Notes: a model not told the origin generated them from the sequence alone. A stretch of DNA of 64,000 nt from Prorocentrum cordatum (GCA_963575745.1 CAUYUJ010009857.1:251001-315000); one strand, 5' to 3'; counted from the first letter of the stretch, positions 10,140 to 21,138 are shown. Numbers and translations are program-made.

Positions 10140-11190
10140 ACATGCCTCAGCTACGACGCCATCCCATGGGAACTGGGCACTGGCACTCACAGGGCTCGAG
10201 GGGAATTATGTTACCGATGACCCCGCGCATCCGCTGCTCTCGAAGGAAGATGGGTCAGCCCGCAAGGCTGGCCCAGCCGACGTGCCCTGGCAGAAGTGTT
10301 CAGCAGGGCCAGGCCGCCCCGTCTGGGTCCTGGAGAGAGGAAGGGGCGCGTCGTTAGCACTGAAGGAACACGGCTACGACGTCATGCGGACCGCATCTCA
10401 CGCGAGCGCCATCATGGCATTGTCCGACAAAACATGTTCCAGCACAAACTGTTGCATGCTGTGGATCAAGTGCGAGGCGAACCGGGATAGACTGAAGTGC
10501 ATTTTTGACTCCCTGCCCAACCGGTGCGCCCGGGTCATGGACTCCGGCGCCAGGATCGTGATCTTCGGACTGCGCGACATTCAATGGCGATGCGCAGCCA
10601 TCAAAAACAATTCACCGACGCCGGCGTGTTATGCTACAGCAAGCATAGAGCTTCCCGCAAGCCCCTCACTCCAGAGCCCAAGCACAGTGGCGTATCTTTT
10701 GCGACGCTCACTGGAGCACCCGTTACCAACCAGCTGTGCCGCTGCGACGTCGCGTTCGAGGAGCATCGCAACGATTGGACGACTAGTAGCAGGCATGCCT
10801 ATATGGGCTTGAGGTGCCCCGACGTGTTGCGTCTTGCGCCCTACCGCCGTTGTATTTTAAAGACCAGCAGTGCACCTTGGAAGGTGCGCCCTCGGCGAGG
10901 CGCAGCAGCAGTTTAAGCGCCAGACTCGAGCGCTACTTCCTGTCCTGCGGCGATTCGCAAGCGCGACGCCGAGCAGCGCGCCAAAGACCGGAAAGCCCAC
11001 CAGCGCACGCAGGACCACATAACACGAACATCCCGCACAGTACTTGTTGAGGACGACTTGAATGGTCAATTTGGGGGCCTCGAGCAACCGTGTTACCGGT
11101 GTCCATCCGGCCGCTGAACGACGCGTGTCTGACAACTGCATTGTCGGCATTTACCCTGCGGCAGCGCTCCTGCGCCGGACAGCGAAGACA
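10140..11190 (+). other. Element A pol spacer, unassigned
   Basis: Open segments such as SYDAIPWELGTGTH (after the dUTPase) and HRASRKPLTPEPKHSG (10639-10686) look like worn coding sequence. They change frame and match no family I recognise. They lie between the dUTPase and methyltransferase-like modules of the same element. Confidence 0.3.
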
Positions 11191-12150
11191 AAGGAGGGCC
11201 ACGCGCCCAAAGTGCCTGGGCAGGTCGTCGAGGACCACAACGGCGACTGCGGCGCTGACCTCATAGGTCTGGCTTCATATTTCGTGGCCCTCCAGCCATT
11301 TGCGAGCCAGGTTGCGCTGGCGATTGCCTCCAGGGCAGCCGCGCCTGAGGTTTGCCATTTTGGTGGTTCCACAGTTTGTCTGCCCTGGCTTCAGAGCGCC
11401 ATCATCTGGCGAGTGAACAGACGACCAGTGCTCAAACCAAGGCGGGGGGGGGGCAGATGCGTTGCAAGTTTTCTATCGCAGCCCGCCAAGTCCGACGACA
11501 TCTACCGGTTCCTCACCCACCTCATCAGCATTGCCCACGACAGCAACACCATGGAGAGATGCGTTGGGGAGGCGCGGACAAGCCAATTTGCTGCCCGCCG
11601 CCGCCTCGAGGTGGGCGCCAACTTCGATTTGGTGACTGGCGGCGACCTAGACAACGAGAGACAGCAGAGTGCCGTGGGGCGCTACATGGGGCAGAGTCGG
11701 CCCCTTGTGGGCAGCATGGATTCCGCCTGGCGGTCTTTCGGTCGTTGGGCTACGTTTACTTACAACAAACGTAACCACAGATGGTCGATTCTGTGGCCAC
11801 GTGGCTATGCTACAAGTGCCGGCTAATTTGTTAAAAGGGCAGCCAGATCCATCGTGACTGCCGCCTATGTCAGAGACGCCAGCATCAGCAGGTGTGCACA
11901 GGGTCATCTTCGGCCAATGCCAATCAGGGCAACGAGTTCGCCGCGGAGGCATTCTACGACAGACCGCGGACCTGGTCTCCAATGCCTGAGAGATTCTCGA
12001 GCAGTTCATGAACCGCGAGTACACCAAGCAGCGCACAGCGTGCACGCGAGGGCCACAATAGCCTCGACGCCCAAATGTGGCCTTGGAAGATGGGCGAACG
12101 GCTTGTCCTGGGCATCGTGGATCTACGCCGATGCCTGAGACGCTTGCGTA
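11191..12150 (+). pseudogene. DNA-methyltransferase-like domain of element A
   Basis: Frame 1 reads VPGQVVEDHNGDCGADL, then ERCVGEARTSQFAARRRL, GANFDLVTGGDL and RPLVGSMDSAWRSFGRWATF. Downstream, VHRVIFGQCQSGQR and MWPWKMGERLVLGIVDL follow in other frames. This matches a module that I recall between protease and integrase in dinoflagellate copia elements (GGxGRTSQ, NFDLVxGxDL, PLVVxMxPxCxxFG, PWELCRxI). It looks like a class I SAM-dependent cytosine methyltransferase fold. The catalytic Pro-Cys is not readable: the corresponding codons give DSAW, or IPPGG in the adjacent frame. Retroelements carrying methyltransferases are known in dinoflagellates. Activity of this copy is very unlikely. Confidence 0.55.
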
Positions 12151-12728
12151 TTGCGAACTATGTTCGTAAATGCGGTGTCGAGATGGCAGCCTTCCCAGCG
12201 GTGGCCTCAGGGGTCACAGAGGGAGACATCAAGAGTACCATTGACGCTGAGCGCGCGCGCGCTACAAGTGCAAGGCGCGCCGACGCAACGTGCGAGAATA
12301 TTCGCCCATGCGCCCCCGATATCCGGCTACTTGCCGTTGCCCCCGCAGCGCTCCCATGCGCTGGCAGCGCCCGGGCTGTCGAGGGGAGAAGGAAAGCGTT
12401 CGTCAAGCGCGCGCCCACGAGTTCAGCGAGTGCAGGTTCGCGGATCCTCACGCACGGCCGCGTCCACGAACCGGCCAACATCCGCGAGCGCCAGCGGGGC
12501 CTAGGAGGACCAGGCCCAACCAGCGATCAGCAGGCTCATTTACCTGGAGGGGCCGACCTCGTAGCTGCAGACGAGGCAGCATTACAACGGGCAGTGTCCA
12601 GTGCGCCGGGAGCTTGCTCATCTTCCAGCCCTGGGGGTTCAGGGTTGTGAATCCCGCAACTTCGTTGCCGTTCCTCGACTACGAGCCAGTCCAGCAACCA
12701 GTGCAGCACCGAGACGGGAAGCGCCAAG
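12151..12728 (+). other. Linker between methyltransferase-like and integrase modules
   Basis: The sequence is GC-rich, with an Ala/Arg-rich frame (to 12650) ending in stops. It has no recognised motif. The copia integrase begins just downstream. Confidence 0.3.
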
Positions 12729-13553
12729 ATGCGCCGATGCTGCTGTAGCAACCCAGCGCCTGCAGACTGGGCTCGAGTTGACGCCGCCGCGTCGCAGCGA
12801 GCACTGCGTGGCGACTCGCGTGAGACACGCGTTCGGGAGCCGCGTGAGCTACATCTCCGGTGGTGGCGCGCCACTGATGAAATCTCTAGAGCACTCCGTG
12901 CAGACGCCGTGCCACAGTCCGTCCTCGCCCTCGCCCCCGCAGTGGTCAACGGTTGTCAGGAATGTCGGACATGGCTTCCACCAGCGAGCCGTTGCGCCCC
13001 CAAGCTTCGCAGGTGGACGCGATCTAACCAGCACGTTGAATGCGACATCCTTTTTTTCAAGGGTCGCATGGTGCCGAGCTTTATTTGCTGCGCCTCGCGG
13101 CGGCATAACGGCCAGGATATCGTGGACTGATGCGATTCAACGTTGCTCCCAGCAGTTAAATCGTCCTGGTCTGGATCAATCGAGACATTCATCGTGGACG
13201 GCGAAGGCGGGATGACCCCCGAGTAGTTCGTAATATAGATGAAGAGGAGGGGGACCCAGCTGGACATGGGTGCTCCGCGTCATCGCGCTCGTTTCATAGA
13301 GCGAAGTTGTGTAATGCTACGAGACGCACCACGCGCCGCCCAGGGGCAGCTGGAGCGCGAAGGCATTGTCACCAACTTCGGCTCCATGCTGGCCCATGCC
13401 ATCTTCGCCGGCAACAGCCTCGCCCGCGTGGGCGGCGTTTCGCCATTCAACGTCGTCTTCGGCAGGCAGCTCTCCATGCTGCCGCCGAGCGAAGCAAACG
13501 CGGATGGGGGAGGGTGGCTATGTGGCCGGAGCCGGCCCCGCTGCTGGTGGTGA
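12729..13553 (+). pseudogene. Integrase catalytic region of element A
   Basis: All signature residues fall in one frame (frame 3). The zinc-binding N-terminus is RELHLRWWRATDE followed by CQEC (about 12840-12970); the second His of the family's WWHA is Arg here. The first catalytic Asp is in HVECD (13044-13046), the second in VDGEGG (13197-13199), and the Glu is in FIERS (13299-13301), 34 codons after the second Asp. Downstream, LAHAIFAGNSLARVGG and PFNVVFGRQLSMLPP are typical of dinoflagellate copia integrases. In-frame stops at 13128, 13224 and 13236 interrupt the core. Integrase inserts the element cDNA. Confidence 0.8.
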
Positions 13554-14290
13554 GGTGCAGCCCATCCGACTGCAGTGGCGCATCCGTGATATCCCCCTGC
13601 ATCGTGCGATCGAGGCTACTTCGATCGCCCGCGTGAGCCGCGCCCTCCGAACGCGCGCCGCAGAGACCAGAGAGGGGCGCTTCAACGTGGGGAATCAGGT
13701 GGGGATTCACTGGCTTCCCAGCGCAAAGGACGTGGCAGGCTGGGCTGGTCCCTGTGCTGTCCTTTCCGTGGACCCCGCCAGAGGCAAGGTTGCGGCCAAG
13801 TGCCGCAACGCCGACATGGTCTGCAGACAACAGCACGTACGGACCTTAATCGGTGCCGTCTTCGACGACATGGGCACCAGCATGGCGCGAGCAGGCATGG
13901 GCTGGGATCGCGTGGGGGATTTCATAGAGCACATCGCGCCAGGCTCAGGAGCCAGGACCATCGGCCACTGGGAGAACGAGCAGGGCAAGCAGCTGACTGA
14001 GCAGGCTCGGCAACGCCGTGATGTCCTCGATGCTCTGCGCAATTTGTCCCGCGGATGCTTCCAGCTACTTGACGTTCGTCCCATGCGTCTCGTGCGTGGC
14101 CAGGAATATGTGGGTGACTGGCTGGGCTGCGCGCGCAGTGTGTTCATCGTGCTTCCGGAACTCATGCGACGTCCACCGACTGCGCTTGGGCGGCGTCAAG
14201 TTCGACGCCCACGGCCTCGTCGGCGAGCAGTGGAAGGATGCTCATATCATCCAGGTTGTCCTGGGTGACGAACAGCTGCTGGCCGCCGAC
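13500..14290 (+). pseudogene. Integrase C-terminal domain of element A
   Basis: After a frameshift near 13500 the coding frame is frame 1. It reads through RIRDIPLHRAIEATSIARV, then GNQVGIHWLPSAKDVAGW (the SH3-like 'GDxVxxxRxPxxKDxxGWxGPA' block), and AKCRNADMVCRQQHVR. A further helical stretch follows with MGWDRVGDFIEHIAPGSG and RQRRDVLDALRNLSRG. The order and wording agree with the C-terminal part of dinoflagellate copia integrase. The last 60 codons are Arg/Pro-rich and unassigned. Confidence 0.65.
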
Positions 14291-14702
14291 GCCCCGCAGG
14301 GCCAGGGCGGGTGAGTCGATGATTGTGTTTCCGACGCCCCCAAGGGCGCCGCCGGCGTCATCCAGGGTTGTTCACCATCGGCCCGGTCGGTAATACCCGA
14401 AGAGGCCCACAGCGACTTCTCCGACCGCGCCCAACAGGTGATGTTGGCAGCTTGGCAGAAGGTGGAGGGCGCCAAGGAGCGGACCAAGGCGCCGCAGGAA
14501 GTGGAAATCACCAACATCCAGCATATGGCAGGCGCTGCCGCCGAGCACGCGGCTGCCAGCATGGGCCGCTTGCCACGCGAGTGGCCCCAGCACTTGGAGA
14601 CGCAGCGCCAGCGTCAGCGCATCCACGCGCAGCGCCACTAGTACCAGCGCGGGGAGTCTTTAGACGACTACGCCATGTTAGAGGTGGAAGAACGAGGAGA
14701 AC

Positions 14703-15952
14703 ATGGAGTTGCACCTGGGCCCCGCAGTGCGAGAGGCATTCCTGGGCTGCCACGAGGGAAACTATGTTACCGGCGCGCTCGCCAAAGTCGTGTCTAAGGT
14801 CTACGCCGCCGTCGAGACCTTTGAAATCAAGTGCGACGCCGATCTCCTGTCCACAGAGGAAGTGTTGAGGCTGTTCAACGAGGTCACCGCCACCATCCTC
14901 GAGGAGCTCACGATCCGGGTCAAATTCTAATGTTTTGAGCGATGATCTCCCCGCGGCGCTCGGAACGTCATCGACCCTAGAAGCGTGTCCAAGGGCCTGA
15001 AGGCAAAACCGTCCGGACCATCCAGTGCCGCATGGCGCTGAGAGGCTTCTGCGACACGGGCGCCGGAGCCCGGGGGGCTCTCGCCGGCGCGGCAAAACGG
15101 GCTTCCCAGTGCATTCTGTCCTCAGAGGCGGCTTCTTGCCCAGGCTGAGTGTGCGTTGCCATGAACGTCGAGGGCTTGTTGCGAGGCGTGACTTCTGGCG
15201 CAGTGCATCAGCAGGGCGAAGTGCCACGAGAGGTGATCTTCGCCCTGCCGCCCGGCAGTGCTGCCGTCCTCAAGCGGCTTCAGGCTACGGGCCCTTCGAC
15301 GAGCGGACCGAGTGCCAGCGCTGCATCAAGGCGGGCGCGGGCTGCAAGGGTGCGTCCAGAGCTTTTTCCGCGAAGCTCGCCATAGTCATGCGTTTGCCCG
15401 AGTGCAGCGCCAAGCCGACGAGGTGTGGCCCTGAGCTCGAGGTCAAGAATGGAGCGTCTGGCACGTGTGGCTGTGGTGCGGCTCGGAATTTGTGTTCAGG
15501 CTGTCCAAGCGCGTTGGCGATCTCAAGATCGCAGGGCGCAGGAGGCACGTCGACCGACTCATTGGCCACTTCGAGATTGTCTTCAGCAAGATGACGGGGG
15601 ATTGCGACGACTTAACCGCATGCGGAGTCATCTACACTGCAGTGCCGGTGGTGCAGTGACGCTCGACCAGGAGGAGTAAACCGGCGCGCTGATTCCCGTC
15701 AAGAACAAGCTGCTCCAGGTTAACTCCGTTGTTCTGGCCATGCAGATGATCAAAGCGCGGTTCGCTTTCCTGGGGATGGAGCGCGCGGGCCAGATCGGCG
15801 CGCGCAGCGACGTCTTGTTTAAGCGCGAGGAGGAGACAGGATGCGGCACGCGTGGCGCCGTGAATATGCGCCTGGGCAAGTGCCGCAGTACTGGTCAGCA
15901 GATCTGTTACCTGCTCGACCTTGTGAGCTGGTCACCTATGCTTGTGCGTTGA
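14703..15952 (+). pseudogene. Reverse transcriptase of element A, catalytic residues lost
   Basis: The N-terminal part (14703-14930) reads LHLGPAVREAFLGCHEG, then EEVLRLFNEVTATILEEL. After a frame change it reads VRTIQCRMALRGF and ASQCILSSEAAS. Motif A is expected as DVSKAFLQG but reads MNVEGLLRGV (15160-15189), so Asp became Asn. PREVIFALPPGSAAVL follows, then GCKGASRAFSAKLA. Motif C is KRVGDLKIAG (15507-15536): the first Asp of VDD is Gly at 15516-15518. VTLDQEE, a stop codon and TGALIP then continue to 15952. Both catalytic motifs are hit, so polymerase activity is lost. Upstream, 14291-14702 is an unassigned linker. Confidence 0.75.
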
Positions 15953-16020
15953 TCATCGTGCGGCGCTGAGCTGCTCGCAACGCGTGGGGCAGATGACGGC
16001 CTGCAGGCGCGCTCCACGAG

Positions 16021-16410
16021 ATGGCGCGCGGGCCCGCCTCAGCAGGTGAGGTCAGGGGGCTGAGGGGGGATGGGGGCTTCGCCGTGCTGGCCAGGCTGGA
16101 CGTGGGCGGCGTGTCCATCGTCGCCGCCGTGGCCATGGGCCTCGTGCGGCCGCCGTCCGAGAACAGTGTGGCAGGCCGCCCATGGTGGCTAGCAGACCAG
16201 CTATGCGTCCGACCGGTTTCCGACGTACTGTGGTGCGACACCCGAGACATGATGGCCGACCCCGTGACGAAGGAAAGCATCGGCCGAGAGCTCGTCTTCG
16301 ACATCGTGGAGGGGAAAGCTCGCCTACGGACGCCCCGCAGTGAAGTTGAGCAAGGAGCGGTACAGGAGGGCGATGCCCTCAATGAGGACAACGACGACGC
16401 TATTGGGTAA
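16021..16410 (+). pseudogene. RNase H C-terminal part of element A
   Basis: An open frame of 129 codons contains VSDVLWCDTRDMMADPVTK (about 16222-16275), matching the last conserved block of copia RNase H (VWxDTRDMxADGLTK). Upstream, MGLVRPPSENSV corresponds to the 'VRTPADNSL' segment. The earlier part of RNase H (15953-16020) is too worn to read. The enzyme degrades the RNA strand during reverse transcription. Confidence 0.65.
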
Positions 16411-16844
16411 CCCGCTCGGCGTCGATGTCCTGGATTGTGTTCGTGAACGCAGCGACCGACGCGCGAATCGCGGACTGCGTTCTTGCGCTATGTGCGGGAA
16501 TGCGAGACGGCCGATTGGAGGAACAAAGAGAAGCATGCCAGTGAGGGCTGTCGCCGCGAACTGTGTTTGGGTGGCGGAAGGTTCGCGACAGTAGAGCATG
16601 CGAGTGAGCAAGTTCGCGCCCCGACCGAGCATTCTGCCGCCCAGCAACTTTTTATTAGGGGCCTGGTCAGCAGAGGGTCCTCCGTGCGCAGCCTCTGTCT
16701 CACGTGCATGTCTAGGGGGACCTAGTCAGTAGAACGTCTCCTCGGCGTAGCCCAGTTTTTCTTCGCTGGTTTGGGTGGGGTTTGCACGCTTGAGCCGGCG
16801 AGGCATTAGCGTGCCCGTTTGAGCTTCAAACTCGAACAGTATGG
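16411..16844. other. Element A 3' untranslated sequence
   Basis: No gene is seen. TAGGGGCCTGGTCAGCAGAG (16658) and TAGGGGGACCTAGTCAGTAGAA (16712, in part) form a short imperfect direct repeat. The stretch ends at the hairpin of the right terminal repeat. Confidence 0.4.
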
Positions 16845-16960
16845 AGGCACGACTGGTTAACCAGTCGTGCCCGTGCTCTTCCCGTTACATGTACATCGTG
16901 CTATACTTCACGCGTTGAAGAGTGCGCCCCATAAGCCCTGCCCCCCCTCACTTTTAATGC
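16845..16960 (+). repeat. LTR-like terminal repeat of element A, right copy, with perfect palindrome
   Basis: GGCACGACTGGTT/AACCAGTCGTGCC (16846-16871) is a perfect 26-base palindrome. It occupies the same place as the 5282-5309 hairpin. CGTGCCCGTGCTCTTCCC and CGTGCTATACTTC follow as in the left copy. Differences inside the stem are compensatory, as described in the findings. Confidence 0.6.
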
Positions 16961-18281
16961 CCTCCCCTTCTCCATCCTCTTCCTGCTCCTCTTCAGGACC
17001 TCCACCTTCTCGTCCTCGTCGTCGTGGGGGGATGGGCCAGCCGCAGCCAGCCGCCCGTCCATCTCTGTAGTGAGTCGGGGCGGAGCGGACCGCTCCGGAC
17101 CCAGGCCCAAAAACCCGGTGCCTTGAAGAGCAGCGTTGCGGAGATGTTCTCCAGCAGCTTCCGAATTTTTTTGACCGCTTTCGGGCTCCGCGGCCGGCGG
17201 GAAATATATCCAGGATGTGAGAACGATCCCCTGAAAGGGGTCGACAGACTTGGGGCCCACGTATCGAAAATTACACCTCGGCGGCAGAGTGCCTTGAACA
17301 GCCTTACACAGTTACGATGGGGTCCACCATGGGGGTCACGATGGGGAGCCACGGGCCACGACGATGAAGGGATCGAAATGGGGAGGGCGATAGGGGTAGG
17401 GATAGGGACAGAAGGCTGGGGGTGCAATGATAGGAATATAGGTATAGGCATAGGATTCTGATGGGGATAAGGATGGGGATAGTGATCGGGATATAGTATA
17501 GGGATGATGATAGGACGACAATAGAAGACCACGGGAGGCAACTTTAGGCCCCTCGAGGCAACGGGAGATAATGGGAAACAGTGGGAGGCAATCGGAGACA
17601 ACGTCGTCCGACCGACTGGATGCGACAGCGGACAAGCTGTTTAGGGAACCGCGACGCTGGATGTCTGGGGACCTCCGACGTGAATTCTGTGATCCGGGCG
17701 GAGTTTTCCCGAACGCGGCCGCCGGGACGGCGATCGTTGGCGCCTCCATTCGCAGCCACCCTCTCCTCCCTCCGCCCTTCCTCCCCGTCCTCTCCCTCCC
17801 CCTGCCCCTCCCCACTCCTCAACCCCTTTGTTTGTAGGTTGGTCGAGGTGCGTCGCCTGAGACGTCCTCAGCGTTTATGATCATGAATCTGTAACTTTGC
17901 AGCAGTCACACGGATGGAGGGCAGGTTTTTTGTCGAAATTGTTTTTTTTTTTTTCAGCGCCGTGCACATATGATTTAACAGTTTGCAGCAGGTACATGGG
18001 CAGGTCCTTTTTGCGCTCTCGCCTTAGCCCCGCGCGCACTTGTTACTGGATTTGTGTGCTTGTGCATGAGGGACACGGACGGCGGCGGCGTCTTTTTACA
18101 TTCGGTGCCCCTTTTCCAAGAGGGCAGGAATTTTACGCTAATGCCACTTTTCTCGGGCTTTCTGGAGCACCCTCGTCGCCGCGTTTGGATTTTCCTTGAA
18201 ACTTTGGCCAGTTCGCATCCCAGGACAGGCTTCCTGCCCCGATCGAGAATCGATGGCCGAGGTTCGAGGATATATGTTTTT
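16961..18281. other. Non-coding spacer with GGGATA-rich tract
   Basis: No gene is recognised. A purine-rich stretch of GGGATA/GGTATAGG type occupies about 17380-17515, followed by GGGAGGCAA repeats (17530-17600) and a CT-rich tract (17757-17825). A T13 run lies near 17942. The motif TGTGCTTGTGCATGAG (18055) resembles the terminal repeats of element B. Confidence 0.45.
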
Positions 18282-18480
18282 CGGTGCCTGGTGGCTGAGC
18301 CCCCCCCCAGCAACACAGCAACACAGCAACACGGCAACACAGCAACAGCGCAACAGCGCAACAGAGCCTCCCACCCAGCATCAGAGCAACAGAGCCACAA
18401 AGCATCCCCCCAGCAACAGAGCAACCGACGACAGAGGAACGACGCAACAGACAACCGAATCACAACCCCCCCAGTAACAA
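18282..18480. repeat. AGCAACAC minisatellite
   Basis: CGGTGCCTGGTGGCTGAG and a run of C are followed by repeated AGCAACAC/AGAGCAACAG units. A shorter copy in the opposite orientation lies at 20915-20999. Confidence 0.75.
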
Positions 18481-18499
18481 AGCAACAGAGCAACGATTT

Positions 18500-19340
18500 C
18501 GGCGTACCCCTCATATGCTTCGACGGAAGGCTTCGGGCCAATGTCTACACAACCCGCAGTGGTTTCGCGGCCCCACAAAGGGGGATTCACTTATGTTTTC
18601 GGGTTGATTTCAGCGCACCGCTGACACGTCTCGTGGCCCTACAGTGGCTTCACCGAAGGCCTCAGGACCAGTTCTTTTCTACCCTCATACGTTTAGCGCC
18701 GCCACAAGGAAGGGGTTCCACCGAGGGCCTCGGATCGATTTCGGCGCACCCTTCACACGTTTCGTGGTCCCAAACGAGGTTTCAGCGAACGCCTCATGCC
18801 ATTTTCAACACAACGTCGCACATTCCGTGGTATTGCAAAGGGGCTTCCCCGAGGGCTTTTGGCCGATTTCGACGCCCCCCTCACACGTTTCGTGGTCCCA
18901 AACGTGGTTTCAGCGAACGCCTCAGGCCATTTCCAACACAACATCACACATCCCGTGGTACGACAAAGGGGTTACACCGAGGGCTTCGGGTCGATTTCGG
19001 CGCACCCCTGACACGTTTCGTGGCCCCACATACGATGGCTCCATTCGGCCGATGTCAGCGCCCCCCTCACACGTGTCGTGGCCCCACAATGTGCTTCAGC
19101 GAAAGTTTCACGCAATTTTCAGTACAATCTCGCCCATTCCGTGGTAGCACAAGGGGCTCCACCGAAGGCATCGGGTTGCTTTCGGCGCACCCATCGTGGC
19201 CCTACGGGGGGGTGTCGCCCGAAGGCCTTGCGCCAATCTATTCACAATCTTCACGCATTTGGTAGCTCGAAAAAGAGCCAGGAATTGTCGATTTCGGCAC
19301 CATCACACGTTTCGTTGCCCCACGTAAGGGGGTTATCCAT
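18500..19340. repeat. Tandem array with CACGTTTCGTGGCCCC core
   Basis: Units of roughly 65-70 bases contain 'TTTCGGCGCACCCCTCACACGTTTCGTGGCCCC' variants followed by an 'ACCGAGGGC' block. The core is shared with the arrays at 28600, 33268 and 37845. Sequence divergence is high. Long open frames across it use the repeat and are not genes. Confidence 0.75.
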
Positions 19341-19364
19341 CTCTTTCCATTTACTTACTGCTAC

Positions 19365-19419
19365 TTATTGCTACTAGTACGACTACTACCACTATTATTA
19401 CTACTATTACTATTACTAT

Positions 19420-19464
<45 letters not shown>

Positions 19465-20076
19465 GACTACTACTGCTACTGCTACTACTACTACTACTTC
19501 TACCTACATACCTACTACTAATACTACTCACGACTACTACTACTACTACTACTACTACTGCTACTGCTACTGCTACTACTACTACTATCACAGCAAAAAA
19601 CAATATTACTACTACTACTTCTTCTATTACTATTATTACTACTGCTAGTATTGCTACGACGGCTACGGCTACTACTATTACTACGACTACTACTAATACC
19701 ATTATTACTACTACCGCCATCGCAGCAAGAGCAGCAGCTATTACTACTACTATCATTATTACTACTACTACTATTACTACTACTCGTATTACTACTACTA
19801 CTACTACTACTCCTACTACTACTACTACTACTACTACTTGTTATATTATTATTATCATGTGTAGTAGCGTTACTGCGACTACTACTGCTAGTACCGCTAC
19901 TACTACTACTATTACTACTACTACTACTACTACTACCACTTCTTCTACTCCTACTACCACTACCACTACTCCTACTACTACTACTACTAGTACTACTACT
20001 ACTACTACTACTACTTGTTATATGATTATTTTTAGCATGTGTAGTAGCGTTACTGCGACTACTACTGCTAGTACCG

Positions 20077-20116
<40 letters not shown>

Positions 20117-20430
20117 TACTCCTACTACCACTACCACTACTCCTACTACTACTTCTACTCCTCCTCCTCCTCCTCCTCCTACTACTACTACTACGACTAC
20201 TACTACGACTACTTCGACTACGACTACGACTACTACCTTTACTAGTGCTCCATCCACTACGACGACTACTACTGCTATTACTACTACTACTACTGCTCCA
20301 TCCACTACGACGACTACTTGTTTTATTAGTACTACGACTAATATCACTATTCATATTACTACTACTACAACAACAGCTACTACTACTACGACTACTACGA
20401 CGACGACTACTACTATTACTACTACGACGG

Positions 20431-20462
<32 letters not shown>

Positions 20463-20493
20463 GCTACTACTACTACTACTACTACTAGTGCTG

Positions 20494-20530
<37 letters not shown>

Positions 20531-20640
20531 GACTCCTTCTTCTACGACTAGTACCACTACTTTTGTCTCTACAATTACCACTGCTACTACTACAATTGCT
20601 GCTCGTACTACTGCTGCTTCTACTACTACTTCTGCTAGGA
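19365..20640. repeat. (ACT)n microsatellite with 180-bp higher-order copy
   Basis: About 1.28 kb of ACT/TAC triplets is interrupted by point changes. A non-triplet island (ACTTGTTATAT, CATGT, GTAGTAGCGTTACTGCG) ends at 19860 and recurs ending at 20040, an offset of exactly 180 bases. A 50-base copy containing CTCCATCCACTACGACG also recurs near 20248 and 20297. Homopolymeric frames (Thr, Leu or Tyr on plus; Val or Ser on minus) are artefacts. Confidence 0.95.
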
Positions 20641-20914
20641 GCACCCAAGCTAATATTTCTACTGCTATCTCGTATTACGCCCTACCAGGACAAGAACACA
20701 TGTTAGTCTTTTTATCCGTGTTACTATTTGAAGTACTTCAACTTGGACTAGTACTGATAGTACTAGTACGAGGACGTCACGTACAAAATGACCACGACTA
20801 CCTCACGACTACCAGTGTTCCACACCTTTGGGAGCCGCTGTGGGAACTCGGCGCTACGCAGCGTGTATGCTTGTTCCTGCTGGGGAGACCGACAATCGTA
20901 AGGGCGGGATCCAG

Positions 20915-20999
20915 GTTTTGCTGTGTTCGGTGCTGTGTTGCAGTGTTGCTGTGTTGCTGTGTTGCTGTGGTGCTGGGGGGGGTCAGCAACCGGGCACCA
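20915..20999 (-). repeat. AGCAACAC minisatellite, inverted copy
   Basis: TGTGTTGCTGTGTTGCTG units followed by a G run and GGTCAGCAACCGGGCACC are the reverse complement of 18282-18345. GGGCACCAGTGTG recurs at 20992 and 21050. Confidence 0.7.
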
Positions 21000-21075
21000 G
21001 TGTGAGTTTCCGCCCCGGTAGCGCAAACGCGACCTGGTGACGTGGGTCCCGGGCACCAGTGTGTGTTTTCGCCTT

Positions 21076-21076
21076 C

Positions 21077-21138
<62 letters not shown>

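Larger units (their letters stand above)
5282..16960 (+). mobile_element. Ty1/copia-like LTR retroelement (element A), degenerate
   Basis: Diverged direct repeats at 5282-5395 and 16845-16960 enclose gag, protease, dUTPase, methyltransferase-like, integrase, reverse transcriptase and RNase H remnants, all on the plus strand. Integrase before reverse transcriptase is the Ty1/copia order. The size, about 11.7 kb, is large for copia because of the extra dUTPase and methyltransferase-like modules and long GC-rich linkers. Frames change many times and stops are frequent, so this copy is not autonomous. Exact termini and a target-site duplication were not resolved, so the repeats may be parts of longer LTRs. 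Confidence 0.8.

Noticed and set aside
11352-11364. GCCATTTTGGTGG, and GCCATTTTGGCAC in the 88-bp array (34461), as spliced-leader relics
   Set aside because: Matches are 10-11 bases. The second is a one-base variant of the regular unit GCCATTTCGGCAC, so it is explained by the satellite.
19368-21005. Very long Thr/Leu-rich open frame across the ACT array
   Set aside because: It exists only because the triplet array has no stop in that frame. Complementary and shifted frames are equally open, and no start context or domain is present.
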